Source of the DNA: Caldithrix sp964532875
Lineage (GTDB): Bacteria; Calditrichota; Calditrichia; Calditrichales; Calditrichaceae
Length of the DNA: 21,174 bases
Assembly: GCA_964532875.1 (NCBI GenBank)
Contig: CAZHIZ010000054.1
Location: 1-21,174, forward strand
Reading direction: 5' to 3'
The position numbers and the translations under genes are program-made. Shown one piece after another: positions 15,849 to 21,174 of this stretch (position 1 is the first letter of the stretch; every line of letters starts with the position of its first letter). Below the pieces are notes generated by a model, which ran no database searches, was not told where the DNA came from, and saw nothing but the letters and a program-made list of their open reading frames with translations.

Positions 15849-17333
15849 CTATTGTTTCGTGATTTTGCTATGTTTGCTTTTCAAAATAGGATAAAAGAAA
15901 GAAAGAACGGCCAGGATCAAAAGCGCCAGACTCACCGGTTGGGTAAAGAAAATACGTGCATCGCCCATGAGTAAAGCCCGCCGGAAATTGGTTTCGGCCA
16001 GGAAACCTAAAATTAGTCCCAAAATAACCGGAGCCGTGGGGAATTGGTAACGGCGCAAAATCCATCCCAAAACACCGAATCCCAGGCAGCTCCAAACATC
16101 GAACAGAGAATTGTTCACGGAATAGCTACCGATGAAGGCAATGGCTAAAATAAGGGGATACAGCAATTCGCGCGGCAGAGAAATGATTTTAATCCAGAGC
16201 TGATTTCCCAAATACCCCAGCACAAACATGGCGCCGTAGGCAAGAAAAAGGCTGGCGAACAGGCCGTAAATAATCGCAGCATTGCTCTTGAATAATTCCG
16301 GACCGGGCGTTAAGCCGTGCAGCATTAACGCACCGATCAACACCGCCGTGGCGGCGCTGCCCGGAATGCCCAGGGTTAACAAGGGGACTAAAGCACCACC
16401 GACCGAACCGCTGGTAGCGGCTCCGGAGGCCGCCACACCGTCTAATGCGCCTTTGCCGAATTTTTCCGGATGCTTACTGATGCGTTTGGCTTCGCCGTAG
16501 GCAATAAAGGCAGCAATTGTTGCGCCCGCACCGGGAATGACGCCGATTAGCGTTCCGATCAGGGACGATTGTAAAATGGTGCGTTTGATTTGCCAAATTT
16601 CTTTGAATCTGGGCATTTGCGAGGATATTTTGCGCACGGTCGTTTTGACTTTTTCCGACCTTTCCAGTGAAAGGAATATTTCGCCCAGGGCGAACAAACC
16701 GATTAAAGCCGGAATAAACCCGAAACCATCCGCCAATTCCGGAATCCCGAAGGTAAAGCGCAGGTAACCGGTAAAAGGATCCATGCCGACCGTGTTTAAC
16801 AATAAACCGATTAAGGTGGCGATAAAGGCTTTAATCCAGTTGCCGCGGGAAAGGGACGAAATAATGGTCAATCCGAAAATAGCCAGAGAAAAATATTCGG
16901 CCGGACCGAATTTTAAAGCGGCTTTGGCCAGAGGCCCGGAAAAGAAAACCAAAATAAGGGCGCCGAACAGTCCGCCAATGGTGGAAGCAATGACAGAAGT
17001 ACCCAGGGCTTTGCCCGGCTTACCCTGCTTGGTTAAGGGGTAACCGTCAAAAGTGGACACAATGGCCGAAGGCGTGCCCGGGGTATTGATGGCAATGGCC
17101 GTAATGGTGCCACCGTAATTGGCGGCGGCATACACCGAGGTAAGCAGGATAAGTGCGTTTAATGGATTCATGCCGTAACTGAAAGGCACCAGTAAGGCGA
17201 CACCCATGGCCGGCGAAAGTCCGGGCATCACACCCACTAAAATCCCCAATAAAACGCCGAGAACAACCATGAAAAGCGGCGTCCAGGAAAGAATGAGCTG
17301 AAAACCGGTCAACAGTTCGTTAAGGAATTCCAT
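15849..17333 (-). CDS. tctA: TctA: large permease subunit of a tripartite tricarboxylate transporter
   Basis: A 494-residue inner-membrane protein with about 12 transmembrane segments. I use the ATG at 17333. A longer reading would overlap the preceding gene and add a Cys-rich segment unlike the family. Family motifs are clear: VGVMPGLSPAMG (34-44), NTPGTPSA followed by FDGYPLTKQGKPGKALG (83-111), GVIPGAGATIAAF (264-276) and LGIPGSAATA (321-330). TctA forms the ion-driven channel that takes a carboxylate delivered by the periplasmic TctC protein. Its partners are fused in the gene just upstream, 19 bp away, so the system is complete in two genes. The substrate cannot be read from sequence; known systems carry citrate, tartrate, terephthalate and other carboxylates. 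Confidence 0.92.
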   Translation of the reverse strand: MEFLNELLTGFQLILSWTPLFMVVLGVLLGILVGVMPGLSPAMGVALLVPFSYGMNPLNALILLTSVYAAANYGGTITAIAINTPGTPSAIVSTFDGYPLTKQGKPGKALGTSVIASTIGGLFGALILVFFSGPLAKAALKFGPAEYFSLAIFGLTIISSLSRGNWIKAFIATLIGLLLNTVGMDPFTGYLRFTFGIPELADGFGFIPALIGLFALGEIFLSLERSEKVKTTVRKISSQMPRFKEIWQIKRTILQSSLIGTLIGVIPGAGATIAAFIAYGEAKRISKHPEKFGKGALDGVAASGAATSGSVGGALVPLLTLGIPGSAATAVLIGALMLHGLTPGPELFKSNAAIIYGLFASLFLAYGAMFVLGYLGNQLWIKIISLPRELLYPLILAIAFIGSYSVNNSLFDVWSCLGFGVLGWILRRYQFPTAPVILGLILGFLAETNFRRALLMGDARIFFTQPVSLALLILAVLSFFYPILKSKHSKITKQ

Positions 17334-17352
17334 GAACAAATACCGTTCGCCT

Positions 17353-18852
17353 TTAATGAAACCAAAGCATTTGGGGTAAGGGCACTTGCAATATCTTAAA
17401 AAACACCACATAAGCAAAAACGATATAGCTAACAGCCACCCCGATAATGAGCCAGTGTTTGCGATAGTTCAGGAGATAGGCTCCCGAAATTAAAAAGAGC
17501 AAGGTGCTTAAATAATAACCCAAATAACGAATGACGACTACATAAAGCGCCATCAAAATGATCAGTCGTAACGGGATAAGAACGCGGCCCTTCGCGTCGG
17601 AGACCGAAGCGGGATGCTTTAAAGAGCGCACGATGAGCCATGTGCAGAAGAACCACAAGCCGTAAATCCACAAACGCGGAATGGAAGCCGGGCCGACAGA
17701 GCTTGTGATTTTACCGACCGGGAATTGCAGGGTTTGCAGGTACAAATAAACGCCCAAAAAAATTAAAAAAGCGGCAATGACCACATCGCCTTTTAACCAG
17801 GGGCGTTTGACAAAATAAACGAACAACATTAACAACACATAAAGAGCGGCCAGGGGCAAAGCACCGTAAAGCAGGCCCTTTTTGCCGGCGACGGACGTGT
17901 TCTTCAGGATGCCGGCTTTTAGCAAATATTTTACGGCGTTTTTCTGATCGTGATTCACCATGCGCGTAAATTCCGGATGGTCGAAAAATACGGGCTGTGC
18001 GGCCGTGGAATGGATGAAATGCAGCCAGGAAGAATCCTGACTGATTTTTTTAAACAGATTTGTCAAATAGGCAATAGCCTCGGCATTGGTCCCTTGGCGC
18101 ACGGCGTAACCGCGCCACAAAACTTCGCTTTTCAAGGGATAGCCTTTTTCGATGAAAGTCGGCGTTTGCGGGAAGCGGGGCAGACGATGGGGAGCGGCAA
18201 CCACGGCCAACATTAAATCGGGACGTCCCAAAATATCAACGGGATTACCCACGTAAACCGCTCCGTGTCCGCCCATTAAGGCCGCCAGAGCATCCGCCCC
18301 GCCTTCGTAGGGAATCCATTCGGCTTTAATGCCCAGCACTTCCCAGGTACGAATGGCCATCAAATGATCCACGCCGCCAACCAGCGGCCCCAACCAGCGC
18401 TGTTTTCCGTGTTTGGCTTTGGCATCGCGAATAATGTCTTCCAATGTGCGGACCCGGGAGTGACGATTGGTAATTAAGGCCTCAGGGTCTACCACCAGAC
18501 AGGCCAAAAAGTAGAAATCGTCCATAGAAATGCCGCTTTTGGTCAGCAGAATGGTTGAAATAAAGGACTTTGTCACTCCTAAAACCGTGTAGCCGTCCGG
18601 CTTGCGGCTAAGGGTTGTGCGCATGGCCACAACACCGGAGCCACCGCTTCTGTTCTCCACCAACAGGGGCACCGGGCAATAGTGGCGCGCCAAATTGGCA
18701 ATTTTGCGCGAAGTAATATCGATGGCGCTGCCGGGCTTGGAGTGCACAATGATGGTAATGGGTTTTTCAGGAAAGGCAGCCCATGAACGATTAACGCCGA
18801 TTAGGACAATTATCAGCAGCAAAAATCCGATGCTACGAACAAAACGATTCAT
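17353..18852 (-). CDS. TctC-TctB fusion: membrane-tethered solute-binding protein of the tripartite carboxylate transporter
   Basis: A 499-residue fusion. The ATG at 18852 has GGAAG upstream; a GTG two codons earlier is less likely. Residues 1-25 are a signal peptide (SWA-A). Residues 26-320 are a Bug/TctC periplasmic binding protein: FPEKPITIIVHSKPGSAID, VENRSGGSGVVAMR, KPDGYTVL, EWIPYEGGADALAALMGGH, and PTFIEKGYP. A transmembrane helix at 326-348 is followed by the basic KRPWLKGD. Residues 353-499 are a TctB-like small membrane subunit with four to five helices. The positive-inside rule fits a path in which the binding domain lies in the periplasm, the linker helix crosses inward and TctB then starts in the cytoplasm. 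In most bacteria TctC is a free protein and TctB is separate. No frameshift is needed: one open frame runs through the junction. TctA follows 19 bp downstream. Confidence 0.88.
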   Translation of the reverse strand: MNRFVRSIGFLLLIIVLIGVNRSWAAFPEKPITIIVHSKPGSAIDITSRKIANLARHYCPVPLLVENRSGGSGVVAMRTTLSRKPDGYTVLGVTKSFISTILLTKSGISMDDFYFLACLVVDPEALITNRHSRVRTLEDIIRDAKAKHGKQRWLGPLVGGVDHLMAIRTWEVLGIKAEWIPYEGGADALAALMGGHGAVYVGNPVDILGRPDLMLAVVAAPHRLPRFPQTPTFIEKGYPLKSEVLWRGYAVRQGTNAEAIAYLTNLFKKISQDSSWLHFIHSTAAQPVFFDHPEFTRMVNHDQKNAVKYLLKAGILKNTSVAGKKGLLYGALPLAALYVLLMLFVYFVKRPWLKGDVVIAAFLIFLGVYLYLQTLQFPVGKITSSVGPASIPRLWIYGLWFFCTWLIVRSLKHPASVSDAKGRVLIPLRLIILMALYVVVIRYLGYYLSTLLFLISGAYLLNYRKHWLIIGVAVSYIVFAYVVFFKILQVPLPQMLWFH

Positions 18853-18865
18853 GTCCACTTCCGTC

Positions 18866-19348
18866 TTAAAGCTCGTGTTTCCAGTTTTTAAAAGGATTTT
18901 TCATGAGCATGGAATTGTAAAAGCGGGGATCACCGGTTACTTCGCGTCCCAACCAGGCGGGTTTTTCAAATACCTGATCTTCCGATTGCAACTCGATTTC
19001 CGCAAGGATTAAGCCTTCGTTGTCTCCGTAAAATTCATCGACTTCAAAGGTAAGATCACCGTTTTTCACCAGATATCTTGTCTTGTCAATTATTCCCGGT
19101 TCACAAATTTTAAGCAGGTTCTGAGCATCTTCCGTAGGAATTTCAATTTCCCACTCGAATCGGCTGGCCCCGGATTCGTTACCAATGCCCTTTACCGTTA
19201 AATACCCCTTGTCGCCTTTAATACGTACGCGAACCGTGCGTTCCGGGACGGAGGAAAGATAGCCTTGAATGATGCGCGTGGATTTGTAAGCCTGCGCCTT
19301 AAAAGAATCGTCTTTAACCAAAAATTTACGTTCAATTTCTTGTGCCAT
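18866..19348 (-). CDS. CYTH-domain triphosphate tunnel metalloenzyme (probable inorganic triphosphatase)
   Basis: A 160-residue cytoplasmic single-domain CYTH protein. The hallmark ExExK motif is at residues 4-8 (EIERK). Tunnel strands follow: RTVRVRIKGDKGYLTVKG, SRFEWEIEIP, KTRYLV, LTFEVDEFYG and LILAEIELQSED, ending in GREVTGDPRFYNSMLM. This form resembles small bacterial enzymes such as the Nitrosomonas triphosphatase, which hydrolyse inorganic tripolyphosphate to diphosphate and phosphate with a divalent metal. Some relatives are adenylate cyclases or thiamine triphosphatases. GGAG six bases before the ATG supports the start. It is the first gene of the eight-gene operon, 13 bp before the TctC-TctB fusion. 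That setting, with phosphate transport further down, favours a role in phosphate or polyphosphate metabolism. Confidence 0.87.
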   Translation of the reverse strand: MAQEIERKFLVKDDSFKAQAYKSTRIIQGYLSSVPERTVRVRIKGDKGYLTVKGIGNESGASRFEWEIEIPTEDAQNLLKICEPGIIDKTRYLVKNGDLTFEVDEFYGDNEGLILAEIELQSEDQVFEKPAWLGREVTGDPRFYNSMLMKNPFKNWKHEL

Positions 19349-19381
19349 GGTTTACTCCGTTGTTTGGTGAATGGGGAAATG

Positions 19382-19437
19382 GTTGATTGGTTGAATAGTT
19401 GAATAGTTGAATAGTTGAATAGTTGAATGGTTGAATG
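19382..19437. repeat. Tandem octamer repeat (GTTGAATA type), seven units
   Basis: Seven 8-bp units in direct tandem. The first reads GTTGATTG, units two to five are identical GTTGAATA, and the last two read GTTGAATG, followed by a G-run. It lies just upstream of the triphosphatase start. The minus strand happens to be open through it and would give Phe-Asn-Tyr-Ser-Thr repeats; I regard that as an artefact. Arrays like this expand by slippage. I recall similar intergenic arrays in FCB-group genomes but cannot verify this here. Confidence 0.9.
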
Positions 19438-19554
19438 GGGCGGGGGAGTGGTCGGGAATGAATGGATGAACGGTCCCCTCCGATATGAGTAATCATTTGT
19501 CGGGAACGGGTTCGTTGTGCCCTTTGCCCGGCAAGGGAAAGCTTTTGGACAAAA
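19438..19554. other. Non-coding tail between the octamer array and the Mth938-like gene
   Basis: No gene was seen. The imperfect palindrome CCCTTTGCC/GGCAAGGG (about 19520-19537) could fold just after the Mth938-like stop codon, but no T-run follows on the minus strand, so it is not a standard terminator. The G-rich stretch beside the octamer array is otherwise featureless. Confidence 0.35.
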
Positions 19555-19953
19555 TTAGCAAGTTCCGTGGGCCAGTAAAGCAACTTTTTCTCCTTTATTA
19601 AACCGCTCGTTAAACAATCGACAGGCTTCGGGCGTTTTTTCGATTAATACTTTCTTTCCTTTGCTCTGTAAATAATGACGTACCGATGCAGGCACCTGCA
19701 AGGCGCCGTAAAAACCGTTACCGATAATCACCGTTTCCACATCGGCCTCGGCCACACAACGTACCATTTCATTGTTTAAGCGGTGGCCCTGCCGTTCTTG
19801 CCAGGGGCGCAAATCGTTTCCGATCAGGCAAATATCTTTACCCACTCCTACCGCTGTGCCGTCACTGCGTTTGCGATGTTCGCTACCGAAGATGACAAAG
19901 CGGCCCCACGAAACCTCTTCTACCGGACCGTTTTTAAATGTCCATTTTTCCAT
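19555..19953 (-). CDS. Mth938/DUF498-domain protein
   Basis: A 132-residue cytoplasmic protein. I prefer the ATG at 19953: GGTGGGA lies about nine bases upstream, whereas the ATG and GTG further upstream sit on top of that site. The Mth938-like pattern is clear: WGRFVIFG, CLIGNDLRPWQERQGHRL, then VETVIIGNGFYGALQVPASVRHYL and EACRLFNERFNKGEKVALLAHGTC. Members include archaeal Mth938 and the human complex I assembly factor NDUFAF3; bacterial roles are not well established. The fold is a small alpha/beta domain with no recognised catalytic residues. It lies between two CYTH-family genes on the same strand, 68 bp after the divergent CYTH-like gene. Family identity is fairly secure; function is unknown. 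Confidence 0.82.
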   Translation of the reverse strand: MEKWTFKNGPVEEVSWGRFVIFGSEHRKRSDGTAVGVGKDICLIGNDLRPWQERQGHRLNNEMVRCVAEADVETVIIGNGFYGALQVPASVRHYLQSKGKKVLIEKTPEACRLFNERFNKGEKVALLAHGTC

Positions 19954-20021
19954 ACGATTCATTCCCACCGTTTACAAAAAGGACTTGCCTAAAAACGTTG
20001 AACCTTTTCAGGCTATTGATT

Positions 20022-20609
20022 TTAATACGGTATTCCGACTTGCCGTTTCATGGCTTTGATGTAGTTGATATTTTCATAGTGCTGCAAACCCAGTCGTTTA
20101 ACCGTTTGCATGACCAATTCCGGATCGGCATGCTCCACGGCGATGGTCTGAATGGGCACATTATTGAATTTGACGTAAGCAATTTCCACAATGCACTGAT
20201 CGATGGTAAAGCCGTGGCGTTCCTTAACCACATTTACCGTATGCAACAACTTATTAGGGCTAATCAAATCGTTTAAATATTCGTCGTAGGTGTATTCGTC
20301 TTTTTTAAGGTAGGGAAGGGGCAGGTTAAAGGCCTTGTAAACCAGAGCCAAATCGGTGATGTGAATAGGAAAACCGGCTTTTAGAATGGGGGTCCATTGT
20401 TCCAGACCGTCCCGATTCACGCGGATCAAGGTTTTAATGTCCATCAGCTCGTCGCGAATTTTGGTGTTGTCATTGCTTTTTTCGGACAAAATGTAAATTT
20501 CACTGCTTTTGCGTACCTTCTCTTCGGGGTAAGCCTGAATCGCTTCGATGCCCGATTTTAAATCCTTGCCGAATGTACGCCATTCCCAGCGGGGAATAAT
20601 TTTCTCCAT
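20022..20609 (-). CDS. Divergent CYTH-like conserved protein
   Basis: A 195-residue cytoplasmic protein. The ATG at 20609 has a strong GGAGG eight bases upstream; a TTG two codons earlier is rejected. I recognise a conserved-hypothetical pattern: PRWEWRTFG near the N-terminus, SSEIYILSEKSNDNTKIRDELMDIK, then VNRDGLEQWTPILKAGFPI. The second half has KERHGFTIDQCIVEIAYVKF and QTIAVEHADPELV. The order of Arg/Lys- and Glu-bearing strands resembles the CYTH tunnel, with EWR in place of the canonical ExExK. If it is a CYTH fold, it may bind triphosphate without the standard catalysis. A typical CYTH protein is encoded 670 bp downstream. The CYTH reading needs structure prediction to confirm. Confidence 0.55.
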   Translation of the reverse strand: MEKIIPRWEWRTFGKDLKSGIEAIQAYPEEKVRKSSEIYILSEKSNDNTKIRDELMDIKTLIRVNRDGLEQWTPILKAGFPIHITDLALVYKAFNLPLPYLKKDEYTYDEYLNDLISPNKLLHTVNVVKERHGFTIDQCIVEIAYVKFNNVPIQTIAVEHADPELVMQTVKRLGLQHYENINYIKAMKRQVGIPY

Positions 20610-20651
20610 GATCAAACCTCCGTAAGTGGTTGAAATGCACCAAGTACTTGA

Positions 20652-20680
20652 TTTTGTAAATCGCTTCTTATTTTACAAAA
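20652..20680. promoter_or_regulatory. Perfect 9-bp inverted repeat upstream of the CYTH-like gene
   Basis: TTTTGTAAA (20652-20660) and TTTACAAAA (20672-20680) are exact inverse complements around an 11-base spacer. Centre-to-centre spacing is 20 bp, about two helical turns, which suits a dimeric regulator. It lies about 45-70 bp before the start of the minus-strand CYTH-like gene. A weak hairpin in its leader RNA is the alternative. Confidence 0.4.
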
Positions 20681-20777
20681 CCTGTGCCATGATTACAATA
20701 GATAATAACTGTTGGCAAAGGCAGCGTAGTACAAGGGCAAACGGCCGCAGGGAAAGGATTACCGGTGAGAATAAAGT

Positions 20778-20829
20778 GACGAATATCGGACAATCGACGA
20801 AATATCGACAGTATTTTGACGAAATATCG
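20778..20829. repeat. Three spaced direct repeats GACGAA(A)TATCG
   Basis: The copies are at 20778-20788 (one A shorter), 20796-20807 and 20818-20829, the last two identical over 12 bases. Start-to-start distances are 18 and 22 bp, near two helical turns, so a protein could bind the same face of the DNA. The function is unknown. Confidence 0.55.
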
Positions 20830-20849
20830 TGCAGAGCGCTTGAAATGTA

Positions 20850-20877
20850 GGTTAAAAATTATTACTTTGTTTTAACC
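20850..20877. promoter_or_regulatory. Perfect 8-bp inverted repeat
   Basis: GGTTAAAA (20850-20857) and TTTTAACC (20870-20877) are exact inverse complements around a 12-base spacer. It sits directly after the third direct repeat and about 180 bp before the lipoprotein start. It could be an operator or an AT-rich hairpin. Confidence 0.4.
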
Positions 20878-21056
20878 AAAATGAATCGGAATTGAGCTCA
20901 GGGAATTGGTTCAAGAATTCAAATCCTTCTTGATGTCGTAAGTGAGAAATTTAGACGACCAATACCGTACTTCTTTTCGCGGTTAGTTTTCGCTCCCGGC
21001 ATGCGCTCAATTAAAATCGATTGATTCAAAACATTTTTGGCAATAGGAGGCATTAA

Positions 21057-21174
21057 ATGAAAAACGCTTTTATTCTTGTAGCAGTTTTTTTACTTGGCCT
21101 TGGCCTGCTTTCCTGCAACGTGGTCACCAACCCCGCCGGTGAAGTGAACAATTTGGTTAAAAACGGTTCGTTTG
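21057..21174 (+). CDS. N-terminal part of a lipoprotein (cut by the window end)
   Basis: A partial gene: 39 complete codons are visible and the frame continues past the edge. AGGAGG lies six bases before the ATG. The signal peptide (MKNAFILVAVFLLGLGLLSC) ends in LLSC, with the lipid-bearing Cys at residue 20. The mature start includes VNNLVKNGSF, which resembles the LV.NGSFE opening of many secreted carbohydrate-binding beta-sandwich modules (CBM4/9-like). That similarity is short and only suggestive. Transcription is divergent from the CYTH-like gene. Confidence 0.7.
   Translation, partial: MKNAFILVAVFLLGLGLLSCNVVTNPAGEVNNLVKNGSF

Larger units (their letters stand above)
20616..21056. other. 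440-bp intergenic region rich in symmetrical sequence
   Basis: No credible gene was seen; a 74-codon plus-strand open frame has no ribosome binding site and low-complexity composition. The region separates a minus-strand and a plus-strand gene, so it must carry divergent promoters. It holds two perfect inverted repeats and three direct repeats, listed separately. AGGAGG at 21045-21050 serves the lipoprotein gene at 21057. Confidence 0.6.

Noticed and set aside
17334..17417. A longer TctA starting inside the TctC-TctB gene
   Set aside because: The 28 extra residues are Cys- and aromatic-rich and overlap the upstream coding end. The ATG at 17333 matches the family N-terminus.
19382..19437. A possible CRISPR array
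   Set aside because: Units are 8 bp and directly contiguous, with no spacers, and no cas gene is present.
19332..19583. An 83-codon minus-strand open frame with Phe-Asn-Tyr-Ser-Thr repeats
   Set aside because: The repeats come from the 8-bp tandem array. The frame overlaps the starts and ends of two real genes and lacks a ribosome binding site.
20715..20775. A stretch reading ACAAGGGCAAACGG, reminiscent of a cyclic-di-GMP-I (GEMM) riboswitch core
   Set aside because: The required GNRA hairpin and the GGGACGCAAAG segment do not follow in order, and no matching stems could be drawn.
20626..20850. A 74-codon plus-strand open frame
   Set aside because: No ribosome binding site, no signal peptide or domain, and it covers the operator-like repeats.

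Overview
The window looks like a chromosomal segment of a Gram-negative (diderm) bacterium with roughly 45% GC. It encodes many lipoproteins with clear lipoboxes, outer-membrane and periplasmic families (LpoB, LPP20, an OprO/P-type porin, FecR and lamin-tail lipoproteins) and a tripartite tricarboxylate transporter. The mix of Bacteroidota-like envelope genes with proteobacterial-type transporters, plus an intergenic GTTGAATA octamer array, makes me think of the FCB group and especially Calditrichota (Caldithrix-like). That assignment is an impression from gene content; no marker gene is present. No rRNA, tRNA, CRISPR array, insertion sequence or phage gene was seen.

Region 1 (1-9097, plus strand) is a nine-gene envelope cluster: LpoB-type lipoprotein, TPR-like COG3014-type lipoprotein, LPP20-type secreted protein, LPP20-type lipoprotein, a secreted protein with two LPP20-like halves, a YfaP/DUF2135-like protein, a secreted transglutaminase-like protein, a FecR-domain protein and a small LPP20-type lipoprotein. 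Almost all are exported. LPP20-type sequence recurs in four genes (five copies), and the transglutaminase and FecR proteins share an exact 11-residue aromatic repeat. A terminator-like hairpin at 4091-4116, another at 7714-7750 and a Crp/Fnr-like palindrome at 3326-3339 suggest several transcription units. The biochemical role of the set is unknown to me. LpoB suggests a link to peptidoglycan synthesis, and LPP20 relatives elsewhere belong to flagellar or outer-membrane assemblies.

Region 2 (9087-10130, minus) is a low-specificity L-threonine aldolase, convergent with and overlapping the last gene of region 1 by 11 bp.

Region 3 (10290-19348, minus) is a tightly packed eight-gene operon, read from right to left: CYTH/triphosphate-tunnel phosphatase, TctC-TctB fusion, TctA, DUF47 (PhoU-like) protein, PiT phosphate permease, OprO/P-type porin, double lamin-tail lipoprotein, SdiA-regulated/YjiK-type lipoprotein. 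Gaps are 9-19 nt, with two ATGA overlaps. The outer-membrane porin, inner-membrane PiT, its DUF47 partner and a triphosphatase form a coherent inorganic phosphate module. The carboxylate transporter and the two surface or periplasmic lipoproteins add unexplained functions.

Region 4 (19349-21174) holds an octamer tandem repeat, a Mth938/DUF498-type small protein, a second divergent CYTH-like protein and a 440-bp intergenic region with two perfect inverted repeats and three spaced direct repeats. At the right edge is the start of a lipoprotein gene cut by the window.
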